This document shows positions 1 to 6,251 of a stretch of 9,599 nucleotides of DNA, piece by piece. Both the position numbers and the translations under genes were made by a program. The notes beneath the pieces were generated by a model. That model saw nothing but the letters and a program-made list of their open reading frames with translations. It ran no database searches and had not been told where the DNA came from. Each line of letters starts with the position of its first letter. The first letter of the stretch is position 1. The stretch is from NCBI GenBank assembly GCA_902495835.1, contig CABUYS010000049.1, positions 1-9,599 on the forward strand, in the 5' to 3' direction. This DNA comes from an uncultured Oscillospiraceae bacterium (lineage in GTDB: Bacteria > Bacillota > Clostridia > Oscillospirales > Acutalibacteraceae).

Positions 1-1
1 A

Positions 2-199
2 TTTTCTTCCATGGCTGAAAAAAGGGCAAACCCTGATTGTTTAGGAGGCGATTCAGAACCTGCGGCTAAAAAATTAAGGCCGAGTGAAACGGCAGAATCT
101 TTTGCTCCTCTTACTTTGCCCACGTCTGACGAAATACCTGATGAAAAATTAGATCAAGAAGCGGCGATAGATGGTTTGATGATGCTTGCAAATTCATAG
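2..199 (+). CDS. 3' end of a protein of unknown function (partial, cut by window edge)
   Basis: The frame is open from position 2 to the TAG at 197-199. The ATG at 11 has no ribosome binding site upstream, so this is more likely the C-terminal tail of a longer protein than a 62-residue gene. The visible part is hydrophilic and rich in Pro, Ser, Thr, Glu and Ala. It has a basic patch (PAAKKLRPS, about residues 17-25 counted from the ATG) and ends in a short amphipathic stretch (AAIDGLMMLANS). No domain is recognisable. Such a tail is probably a disordered C-terminal extension. The gene is followed by an IS200-type relic and has no obvious terminator of its own before it. Confidence 0.5.
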   Translation, partial: FSSMAEKRANPDCLGGDSEPAAKKLRPSETAESFAPLTLPTSDEIPDEKLDQEAAIDGLMMLANS

Positions 200-348
200 A
201 TTAAATTGGCTTGAATTGGGTTATTTTTAGAATATTAAACTGTGTTTTGATTTACATACATTAAAATAATACAACGATGTTTAGATGAAGGAGCTATTGA
301 AATAAAATATTAGATATCTCTTTTGTCTTGGTTAAAACGTAAATAAAC

Positions 349-374
349 ATCCCCCCAAGCATAGCTGAGGGGAT
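349..374. repeat. Right-end hairpin of the IS200-type relic
   Basis: ATCCCC at 349-354 can pair with GGGGAT at 369-374, and AGC (358-360) with GCT (364-366), around an ATA loop. The loop and layout match the hairpin at 9517-9535, including the following ATTTC and a nearby CGGG. IS200-type ends carry such imperfect subterminal palindromes, which TnpA recognises as single-stranded structures. Confidence 0.6.
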
Positions 375-452
375 TTCTTTAACGGGTGAAGTGCTACTTT
401 ACTAGCTGCCTCTAAAGGAGGCTGATAGGGCCTTAAACTTGCGAAAAGATTG

Positions 453-600
453 TTAATTTATACCTGTAAATGGGTCTGTACTCATAAATGTTAACTGCTG
501 TCTTAATTCATCTTCTTTATTTTCTAAATATAGTTCCTATTTCTAATCTTTATGATATTTGCAGTTCTGTTTTTTATGTGGTAAACTTTGTGTCATTCAT
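453..600 (-). pseudogene. tnpA: Remnant of IS200/IS605-family transposase tnpA (N and C termini fused, catalytic core deleted)
   Basis: The start codon is at 600-598 and reads MNDT. After a one-base slip the next frame (596-543) reads MTQSLPHKKQNCKYH before a stop. This matches the usual opening of one IS200 TnpA subfamily (MNDTQSL..H....NCKYH). A third frame, open from 536 to the TAA at 453-455, reads ELYLENKEDELRQQ then LTFMSTDPFTGIN. It resembles the C terminus of the same subfamily, an acidic helix followed by DPFTG. The whole middle is absent, including the HUH metal-binding motif and the nucleophilic tyrosine that cut single-stranded DNA. No active transposase can be made. The family assignment comes from remembered consensus sequence, not a search. 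Confidence 0.75.
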
Positions 601-610
601 TTTGAATGTT

Positions 611-670
611 CTCCTTTTGATTTATCTTTAGCAGTTCTCAGACCGCTAATCTATTTTATATCAAAAGGAG
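611..670 (-). promoter_or_regulatory. Hairpin masking the ribosome binding site of the tnpA remnant
   Basis: Positions 611-621 and 660-670 form a perfect 11-base inverted repeat (CTCCTTTTGAT / ATCAAAAGGAG). A second, imperfect stem lies inside it (629-635 with 642-648, one mismatch). On the minus strand the second arm contains AAAAGGAG, which sits 10 bases before the tnpA start at 600. The first arm would pair with it and block ribosome binding. IS200 is known to repress its transposase translation with a leader hairpin of this kind, so this is the expected control element and it outlived the gene it controlled. Read on the plus strand, the stem is followed by a T-rich run and could also act as a weak terminator. 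Confidence 0.7.
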
Positions 671-709
671 TTTTTATTTTATTCTTACATCTCTTAAGTT
701 ACCACTGAA

Positions 710-774
710 CCGAGCGGGCTTTCGTGTGGTTTTCTACATACAATAAAAATCCATCCTACTCGGATGGATTTTTT
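710..774. repeat. Left-end repeat of the IS200-type relic, matching 9476-9540
   Basis: This block aligns without gaps to 9476-9520. It shares GCGGGCTTTC, GTGG and TTTCTACATACAATAAA before the hairpin, with about six differences in the first 47 bases. Weaker similarity continues leftwards to about 685 here and 9450 there. The hairpins that follow differ in sequence but both form stems, so structure is kept while bases change. In the minus-strand element this is the left end, upstream of the tnpA leader. Confidence 0.75.
745..774. terminator. Bidirectional intrinsic terminator (IS200-type left-end hairpin) after the 908-residue gene
   Basis: Positions 745-756 and 762-773 form a perfect 12-base-pair stem around a 5-base loop (TACTC), with A-run and T-run flanks that work in both directions. 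On the minus strand it begins 18 bases after the stop codon of the 908-residue gene, so it is the likely terminator of that gene. It also belongs to the IS relic: IS200 is known to carry a terminator hairpin at its left end that insulates the transposase from outside transcription. Confidence 0.8.
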
Positions 775-791
775 ACAGTTTAATTAGACAA

Positions 792-3518
792 TTATCGTAT
801 TCTGTATATGCGTTTTACTTCGGGGACAAAATTAAATTTATAATTTGCGTGCATTACTTTGTCAAATGATTCAGAAGCTTTTTTCAAATTTTCTTCTGAA
901 TTTTCATCCTTTAATTTATCGCAGTTTTCCAAAAACTCTTTGAATGAAATTTCAGATTCTTTAATAATTTCATTTTTTTGTTTAGGTGTGAGAGTTTTAT
1001 CTTTTTTTGTAGTATTTACTAATTGATTCCAAATTGATTGGAGTTCGTATCTTACATTTTTGTTTTTATTTGATATGTTTAAGAATAGGTTTTTAAATTG
1101 TTTCATTTGATTTTCTTTGAAACTATCCCAGAGATAATTTTCATCTTCTCCCGATTCAAGAAGCCCTGTTTGGAATACATTGTAGCGACTTGTTATGAAC
1201 GCAAGTGTATCCGAGCCTATTATCGATGAAGTTTTGCCGATTAAATGAGAAAGATTTGAAGAGTGGTTTGATACTCCGACGCTTAAGTTTGAAACAGTTG
1301 AATCTATCCTTTTTATGAGTTTTAAAACCCAGCAGTCTTTGTCTTTTGATATTACTTCATCGCAACCAGGAAGAGGCAAAGTTTTTTGATTTGGGTTGGT
1401 TTTATCTGTTTTTGTAAGGAAATAATTCAATATCATATATTTGTTTGTTGAAAACACACCGGGAATGGAAGTTAATCTTTTTACTCCCATTTCTTTGAGT
1501 ACATCTTCGAAATTATCATCTATAATCGTAAGTGTTTTTTTGAACATTTCGGATTCATAATTGTTTTTTTTCGAAAGCTTTGTTAATAAGTTTTTGATTT
1601 GATTTCTTATGCTGTAGTCTCCAAGCAGTGCATCGCCGACCATCGGCAATTGTATTTTAACAGTTATATCTTTACTTGTGTCAAAATATGCATCTCCTTT
1701 GCTGTCGCTGTAACAGGCGTTTATGTAAGATGTTCCGAGCACGGGTAAATCGAATGAAAACTGTCCTTCGGCAGAGCGGACTCTTGAACTTTGCGAAGTG
1801 CTGAAATGAGTTCTTTTTCCTGAAAAATCTTTTGCAAATACCTGCATTTTAGCAAGGTGTTCAATTTCGGAGTATAGTTGTTTGAAAAGATTTATTTCTT
1901 CTTCGTTGTCGGCAAAATCACGAAGATAAGAAGAAATTGCTATTGCTGTTTTGAGCATATTAAGTCTGCCTTTTGAAAAGTTTCCGAGCCATTTTTTCTC
2001 TATTTCTTTCTTTAAAGATTTGTTTGAATCTCTTTGCTCGTCGCTTGAATTTTCGTCTGCCAAGATAGAAAGTATAGTGTTATATCTATGTAAATCTCCT
2101 GTTATGTTGGAAACCAAAATTGACATTACATCGGATTTATGAACATTTTTATCGGTTATTATTTTTTTGAAATAACTTTCGAAATAATCCTTTATTTCTT
2201 TGTATTTTTTAACTTTTTCCTGTTTTAAAAATGAAGCGATTTTATCTGAATCTTTGATATAGTTTGAAGCAGAGCAATCATCTTCTATCAAATTCAGGTA
2301 AGAGTGTTTCATGGAAGTGTCTATTGTTTGATATTCGGTTGTCACGCTTGCACCCGCTGCCGCCAGACAAGATGCCGCAGCATTTACTTCGCATTTTTGA
2401 ACAACGCTTTTTTGAACGTCTGCAGGTGAAGAATACGTTACTTCAGGCCACTCGAATATAAGATTTTGAGGGACGGTTTCCGAAGCTTTTAAGAACCATT
2501 CTATTGACGTTTGCATTTGAGAAAGAATTGATTTTTCTTTTTTCTGCATTTCTTTTCTTGAATTTATAATTTTTTTGATTTCGGGTTCGCGAAGCTCTAC
2601 CGAGCTTATTTTGCCGTTTTTGAAACACGTATCCAAAAATTGTTCCAACGAATAAAAAATTAAAGATTGTGTAAATCCCAAATTATATGATGCGTCGGCG
2701 GAAAGGAAATTTTTAAATCCAGTTCCGAGACTTACTCCTATGTTTCCGGAGTTATCTATTTTGTAAAAAGATTTTTCAGATGTACTTTCGTTGTTTTGCA
2801 CTCCGACGCTTATTCCTATGTTCCAGCCACCCGCAGGAGTTTTGTGCGAAACAGAAGCTCCTTTGGAAGAAGTTTGACTTCCCATTGTGGTTTCAACTTT
2901 GTTTCTGCTGTCTTTTAGAATTTGATAAGCGATTTTCCTTGAAACTTTGGCTGCATAAGCGTTTCTTAGAGAAGATATAAATTTAAAAAACACGTTACTT
3001 TTTGATATTGAAGAATCGGATTCCATAATAGCTTTGATTCCCGTGAGTCGTTTTAATAGTTCCAATTCTTTGCCGCCTTCGGAATTTGACGATTCTATGT
3101 ACTTGACTGTATTCGATATGCTTTCGCAAAGAAGTGAATTTTGTAAAATTTCACTGTTTATATGTGATTTGTTTTCTATAAAATTTGTAGTTTTATCGCT
3201 TAAAATAAAATTTAAGCCTTCTTTTAGAGCTGTATCAAGGTTATTGTTTTTAAAAAGATCCAGTCTTACTTCTTTTATGGATGAGTACTTTTCTGGACTT
3301 TTATCGAATTTAAATCCTTTGTCCGTCATTGATTTGACTGTTTCCGAAATCGGATTTGGGATTTGATTTTGGTTCGTCATTTTTTTAGATTCGGATTTTA
3401 ATAAAGCCTCGTTATTATTGGTGTTTTCGTTTTCAAATGCGGCCATTGCTGGCGAAGAAAGAGACGCACACATTAGAGTGCCTCCAAGAATCGCTGATAT
3501 AGGTTTTTTTGATAACAT
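792..3518 (-). CDS. Large secreted protein of unknown function, 908 residues
   Basis: The start is well supported: AAGGAGG lies 8 bases before ATG and a good promoter lies further upstream. Residues 1-26 are a typical signal peptide (MLSKKPISAILGG, hydrophobic core, cleavage near PAMA|AF). The mature protein has no C-terminal sorting signal, membrane anchor or lipobox, so it should be released or held non-covalently. Residues about 45-205 look mainly helical. Residues 210-290 are Gly/Ser-rich with alternating polar and hydrophobic residues (GGWNIGISVGVQ, GNIGVSLGTG), which suggests beta strands. Residues 305-345 and 420-560 look helical and are Lys/Glu-rich. A second beta-like segment (568-632) resembles the first in layout (SQSSRVRSAEGQFSFDLPVLG). 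The rest is helical, ending VKRIYRIR. I recognise no family. A toxin, adhesin or matrix protein are all possible, and nothing seen here decides between them. It is transcribed away from the surface-protein genes. Confidence 0.88.
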   Translation of the reverse strand: MLSKKPISAILGGTLMCASLSSPAMAAFENENTNNNEALLKSESKKMTNQNQIPNPISETVKSMTDKGFKFDKSPEKYSSIKEVRLDLFKNNNLDTALKEGLNFILSDKTTNFIENKSHINSEILQNSLLCESISNTVKYIESSNSEGGKELELLKRLTGIKAIMESDSSISKSNVFFKFISSLRNAYAAKVSRKIAYQILKDSRNKVETTMGSQTSSKGASVSHKTPAGGWNIGISVGVQNNESTSEKSFYKIDNSGNIGVSLGTGFKNFLSADASYNLGFTQSLIFYSLEQFLDTCFKNGKISSVELREPEIKKIINSRKEMQKKEKSILSQMQTSIEWFLKASETVPQNLIFEWPEVTYSSPADVQKSVVQKCEVNAAASCLAAAGASVTTEYQTIDTSMKHSYLNLIEDDCSASNYIKDSDKIASFLKQEKVKKYKEIKDYFESYFKKIITDKNVHKSDVMSILVSNITGDLHRYNTILSILADENSSDEQRDSNKSLKKEIEKKWLGNFSKGRLNMLKTAIAISSYLRDFADNEEEINLFKQLYSEIEHLAKMQVFAKDFSGKRTHFSTSQSSRVRSAEGQFSFDLPVLGTSYINACYSDSKGDAYFDTSKDITVKIQLPMVGDALLGDYSIRNQIKNLLTKLSKKNNYESEMFKKTLTIIDDNFEDVLKEMGVKRLTSIPGVFSTNKYMILNYFLTKTDKTNPNQKTLPLPGCDEVISKDKDCWVLKLIKRIDSTVSNLSVGVSNHSSNLSHLIGKTSSIIGSDTLAFITSRYNVFQTGLLESGEDENYLWDSFKENQMKQFKNLFLNISNKNKNVRYELQSIWNQLVNTTKKDKTLTPKQKNEIIKESEISFKEFLENCDKLKDENSEENLKKASESFDKVMHANYKFNFVPEVKRIYRIR

Positions 3519-3556
3519 TTTCTATTCCTCCTTATTATAAATAAATTTCAAAAGGT

Positions 3557-3585
3557 ATTATATACTTTTTTGTTGATATATACAA
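3557..3585 (-). promoter_or_regulatory. Promoter of the 908-residue secreted-protein gene
   Basis: On the minus strand, TTGTAT (3585-3580) and a perfect TATAAT (3562-3557) are separated by exactly 17 bases. Transcription would start near 3550, giving a leader of about 30 bases that contains the AAGGAGG ribosome binding site. A second TATAAT-like string (TTATAATAAGGAGG, minus strand) lies too close to the ribosome binding site to be the main -10 box. Confidence 0.65.
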
Positions 3586-3753
3586 TATATTTTTCCGTTA
3601 TTTAAGAAAATTTTAATTATATTGCATATTAAAGCGATAAAAATTAATATATTTTAAATTGATATGTATAAATTTAAGTGAATTTTATCATAATAATAAC
3701 AATCCAGTATTCTAAAAATTACTAATAAGGAATGGTTTTAAGAAATTGTTTGA

Positions 3754-3782
3754 TTGACATTATTTCATATTATGACTAAAAT
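3754..3782 (+). promoter_or_regulatory. Promoter of the first choice-of-anchor L paralogue
   Basis: TTGACA (3754-3759) and TAAAAT (3777-3782) are 17 bases apart. The same arrangement recurs at the same place before both later paralogues, and TGATTGACATT is shared exactly with the third copy. This recurrence supports a real promoter. It lies back to back with the minus-strand promoter at 3557-3585. The 168 bases between the two (3586-3753) are A+T-rich, and I see no gene or clear operator in them. Confidence 0.65.
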
Positions 3783-3833
3783 CTACAAATATAGTATATT
3801 TTGTAAATAATATTTGTGGATAGAGTTGAGTTT

Positions 3834-3874
3834 GTGAGTTTTTCGCACAATTTTAATTAAAAAGTATAGTTGTT
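3834..3874 (+). other. Probable lost N-terminal signal-peptide codons of the first paralogue (frameshift)
   Basis: A GTG at 3834 opens the frame MSFSHNFN and then stops at TAA 3858-3860. The frame of the main gene can be read back to TTA at 3857 as LKSIVVMICTAILGN, with a stop (TAA) at 3854-3856. Joined with one missing base near 3852-3857, the two give MSFSHNF(N)LKSIVVMICTAILGN. This aligns residue for residue with the intact start of the second paralogue (MKHSCDIFKKGVILAVASAILGN). The sequence before GTG 3834 (GGATAGAG) is only a weak ribosome binding site, unlike GTGAGG in copy two. Confidence 0.6.
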
Positions 3875-4933
3875 ATGATTTGTACGGCAATTTTGGGAAA
3901 CAACGCAGTGTATGCAGAAGGTGATGTAACCCCCATAGAAGACAATAACCTTCTGGTATCAAGCCTTTTTGACGAAGATGTTGAAATAAAAAATATCAAA
4001 GTCAGACGCAGTGATAAAGATGAAATTTTAAGAGATAAACATATGGGAACTTTTTCAAGAGCTAAAAAAATAGGTCTTGAAAACGGTATTGCTATAAGTA
4101 ACACTCGGATTGGGTATGCCGCTGATGTTTTCTCTCCTATGGAGACAAGCGATTCCACCGAATCTGAAGGCGAATTAATAGGTAACAATGCTCTTTCTTC
4201 AGAAGAATTTTCTTCTGAAATATGTAATTTTAAATCTGACGGCGAAGATAATGATTTTGCCAACGACACAGGAAGAGATGAAGATATAGAAAACATAAAT
4301 AACGGATTAAGATCCGCACATGCTGCGTCTGTGGAATTTGATGTTGTTCCAAAGACCGATAAAATTTATTTTGAATATATTTTCACTTCTCGGGGTATTT
4401 TAGGTTATGGAAAAGAAAATCTTCCTAGCCGTGAGGAAAGAAAAGAATATCTCGGAGCAATGGGAATATGGATTAACGGTCAGAATAAATCTTTTATTCC
4501 CGGGACGAATTTACCTGTTAACAGTATAAATATTGATGATACAGAAAAGTTTGTAAAAATAGACGATTATTTTGAACCATATTATCCATTTTCTACTCCT
4601 AAGTTTACCTGTGAATCCGAAATTAAACCTAATAAACTTAATCATGTAAAAATAGCTTTGGCGAGCTCCGAAGGAGTGGATATTACGAGTTCAGCAATAC
4701 TTATAAAAGGTAAATTTTTAGATTCAGGTCGAAAACATGAAGAAATAAACGTGGAAGAAACAAAAGAAAAAGAAGAGTTAGATTATTCAGAAGAGCAAGA
4801 GAAAATCGAAGAACAAGAAAAAATTATTGAAAATCCAAAAACAAGTGATATAAATCTTTTTATAATAACTGCTTCAATACTTGCTTCGGCAATGGGGTTG
4901 TCGATTTTAGCGAAAAAACATAATAAAAAGTAA
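3875..4933 (+). CDS. Choice-of-anchor L-type surface protein, paralogue 1, NPKTS-anchored, probably damaged at its 5' end
   Basis: The readable frame gives 352 residues from ATG 3875, but this ATG has no ribosome binding site and starts in the middle of the signal peptide (MICTAILGNNAVYA|EGD). Compared with its neighbours about 15 N-terminal residues are missing, including the positively charged region, probably through a one-base frameshift just upstream. The body is complete: DNNLLVSSLFDED near the start, a variable segment at about 74-132, then RDEDIENIN, VEFDVVPKTDKIYFEYIF (152-170), MGIWING and IPGTNLPVNS (208-217), which form the choice-of-anchor L core. A Glu/Lys-rich spacer (285-318) leads to NPKTS (320-324), a hydrophobic stretch and KKHNKK, a sorting signal for a class B sortase. 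Because the long frame has stayed open, the frameshift is recent, tolerated, or a sequence error. If genuine, the protein would be poorly exported or not made. Confidence 0.75.
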   Translation: MICTAILGNNAVYAEGDVTPIEDNNLLVSSLFDEDVEIKNIKVRRSDKDEILRDKHMGTFSRAKKIGLENGIAISNTRIGYAADVFSPMETSDSTESEGELIGNNALSSEEFSSEICNFKSDGEDNDFANDTGRDEDIENINNGLRSAHAASVEFDVVPKTDKIYFEYIFTSRGILGYGKENLPSREERKEYLGAMGIWINGQNKSFIPGTNLPVNSINIDDTEKFVKIDDYFEPYYPFSTPKFTCESEIKPNKLNHVKIALASSEGVDITSSAILIKGKFLDSGRKHEEINVEETKEKEELDYSEEQEKIEEQEKIIENPKTSDINLFIITASILASAMGLSILAKKHNKK

Positions 4934-4973
4934 ATATTTATCATAAAATAAAAATATATTAACAGCTATTTAA

Positions 4974-5002
4974 TTGAAATTATTATAGAATATGATTAAA
5001 AT
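4974..5002 (+). promoter_or_regulatory. Promoter of the second choice-of-anchor L paralogue
   Basis: TTGAAA (4974-4979) and TAAAAT (4997-5002) are spaced by 17 bases. The region matches the promoters before paralogues one and three and continues into a shared leader (ACAACTAGTATATCTGTTT here). No terminator hairpin is visible between the first gene and this promoter, so read-through from upstream is also likely. Confidence 0.55.
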
Positions 5003-5061
5003 TTACAACTAGTATATCTGTTTTTATAGTAATAAAATATTGAAAAGTGAGGTTGTACAAA

Positions 5062-6153
5062 ATGAAACATTCATGTGATATTTTTAAAAAAGGTGTAATT
5101 TTGGCAGTTGCATCCGCTATATTAGGAAACAGTATAGCATATGCTGCCCCTGAGGTAACTACTATTTCAGACAATAATTTGCTTGTTTCCGCTATTTTTG
5201 ATGAAGATAAAGACATAGAAATAAAAAATGTCAAAGTTTTGCGTTATGACACCAGTTATCCGTACTTCAAACATATGGGTTCTTTTTCGGGAGCTAAAGA
5301 AAAGATTGGTATAGAAAAGGGAGTAGTTTTGAGCAATGCTATAATCAATAATGTTTTTAGCGGTGAACCTACCCATTATTCAGGTGAATCTGACCGTCCG
5401 ATAGTTGATGGATCTGTAAGTGATTCTACCGTTAACCATACTTCTGCAGCTCCGGCTGAGGAATCGGGTCAGTCCTATTCTGACAGTTTAATTAATTTCA
5501 ATGCTCCGGGTGATGAGGATGAAGTTCACCGTGATGAAGATATAGAAAAAATAAACGGGAATGTTCAATCTAATGACGTTGTGTCGATAGAATTTGATGT
5601 TGTTCCGAAAGGAAAAAAGCTTTCTTTTAATTATGTGTTTGCTTCGCAAGGTATTATGGGTGATAGAGCAGGAGATACAGATTTAGGTATTCAAGAAAGA
5701 TATAAAGGTGGAACAGCCATGGGAATATGGGTAAACGGTAAAAATACAGCGTTTATACCTGGCACAAATCTTCCTGTAAACAGCGTAAATATAGACGATT
5801 CAGGCAAGTATATAGAGTATCAAGGAGATAATGATCATCCTGATTTTTTGTATCCCATGAGAACCCCTGCATTTAGCTCTGAATCCGCTGTTGAACCTAA
5901 TAAATCAAATCATATTAAAATTGCTTTCGCAAACGCACTGGAAAGAGGAATGGATTCAGCGTTATTTATAAATGGAAAATTCTCTGATTTTAGCACCGAA
6001 CCTGAAGAAGTAGAAGAAAAGCCGGTAAAAGAAGAGCCAGAACCGGTAATAGAAAACCCAAAAACAAGTGATATAAATCTTTTTATGATAACCGCTTCGA
6101 CACTTGCTTCTGCACTGGGATTGTCAGCTTTGATAAAAAGACGTAATAAATAA
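5062..6153 (+). CDS. Choice-of-anchor L-type surface protein, paralogue 2, NPKTS-anchored
   Basis: This is a 363-residue exported, wall-anchored protein. I chose ATG 5062 rather than the in-frame GTG 5047, because GAGG at 5049-5052 is its ribosome binding site (9-base gap) and the protein then starts with a normal signal peptide (MKHSCDIFKKGVILAVASAI, cleavage near AYA|AP, residue 28). The mature part has DNNLLVSAIFDEDKD, then GSFSGAKEKIGIEKGVVLSN (73-92), which is the usual opening of the choice-of-anchor L domain. After a variable segment (93-143) come FNAPG, RDEDIEKINGNVQ, IEFDVVPKGKKLSFNYVFASQG (176-197), MGIWVNG and IPGTNLPVNSVNIDD (233-247). A Pro/Glu-rich spacer (313-330) precedes NPKTS (332-336), a hydrophobic segment and KRRNK. 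The domain is known from many secreted bacterial proteins with varied anchors; its ligand is not known to me. The acidic SEEY-type stretch usual in the family is replaced by SQGIMGDRAGD. Confidence 0.88.
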   Translation: MKHSCDIFKKGVILAVASAILGNSIAYAAPEVTTISDNNLLVSAIFDEDKDIEIKNVKVLRYDTSYPYFKHMGSFSGAKEKIGIEKGVVLSNAIINNVFSGEPTHYSGESDRPIVDGSVSDSTVNHTSAAPAEESGQSYSDSLINFNAPGDEDEVHRDEDIEKINGNVQSNDVVSIEFDVVPKGKKLSFNYVFASQGIMGDRAGDTDLGIQERYKGGTAMGIWVNGKNTAFIPGTNLPVNSVNIDDSGKYIEYQGDNDHPDFLYPMRTPAFSSESAVEPNKSNHIKIAFANALERGMDSALFINGKFSDFSTEPEEVEEKPVKEEPEPVIENPKTSDINLFMITASTLASALGLSALIKRRNK

Positions 6154-6163
6154 AAGTGCTTGA

Positions 6164-6192
6164 TTGACATTCTTATTAAATGTAGTTAAAAA
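6164..6192 (+). promoter_or_regulatory. Promoter of the third choice-of-anchor L paralogue and probably of the sortase
   Basis: TTGACA (6164-6169) is followed after 17 bases by TAAAAA (6187-6192), the poorest -10 box of the three copies. The surrounding sequence (TGATTGACATT, then ACAACTGATATATCTGTTT) is clearly homologous to the other two promoters. The sortase gene has no separate promoter that I can see, so it probably depends on this transcript. Confidence 0.5.
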
Positions 6193-6251
6193 TTCACAAC
6201 TGATATATCTGTTTCTGTGGTAGTGAATATCAAAAAGTGGGGTTGATAAAA

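Larger units (their letters stand above)
345..780 (-). mobile_element. Degenerate, internally deleted IS200/IS605-family element
   Basis: Read on the minus strand, the parts follow the order of an IS200-type element. A left-end hairpin (745-773) is followed by a 5' leader with a hairpin that masks the ribosome binding site (611-670), then tnpA fragments (600 down to 453), then right-end sequence with a GCCTC/GAGGC hairpin near 408-422 and a terminal hairpin (349-374). Full IS200-type elements are about 700 bases, so roughly 250-300 bases are missing, all from inside tnpA. The exact tips are not defined here because the cleavage tetranucleotides cannot be recognised by eye. The element is not autonomous, but ends of this kind can in principle be moved by a TnpA supplied from elsewhere. 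Homologous end sequence recurs at the right edge of the window. Confidence 0.72.

Noticed and set aside
576..600. Short leader peptide (MNDTKFTT) with attenuation control
   Set aside because: It looks like a leader peptide with a hairpin, but the overlapping frame continues as the N terminus of an IS200 transposase, which explains both the start codon and the hairpin.
345..780. CRISPR array or riboswitch
   Set aside because: There are no regularly spaced direct repeats, and the hairpins fit IS200-type ends and leader; no known riboswitch core was recognised.
3034..3366. 110-residue plus-strand open frame inside the 908-residue gene
   Set aside because: No ribosome binding site or signal; its composition is the complement of the well-supported minus-strand gene.
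3853..4296. 147-residue open frame antisense to the first paralogue
   Set aside because: It is Ser/Leu/Ile-rich, lies wholly opposite a conserved coding frame, and similar antisense frames appear at the same place opposite copies 2 and 3, as expected from the codon pattern of the sense genes.
5047..5061. GTG start five codons upstream for the second paralogue (and likewise 6237 for the third)
   Set aside because: These GTG codons lie within the ribosome binding site (GTGAGG/GTGGGG) of the downstream ATG, and the ATG start gives a normal signal peptide in both.
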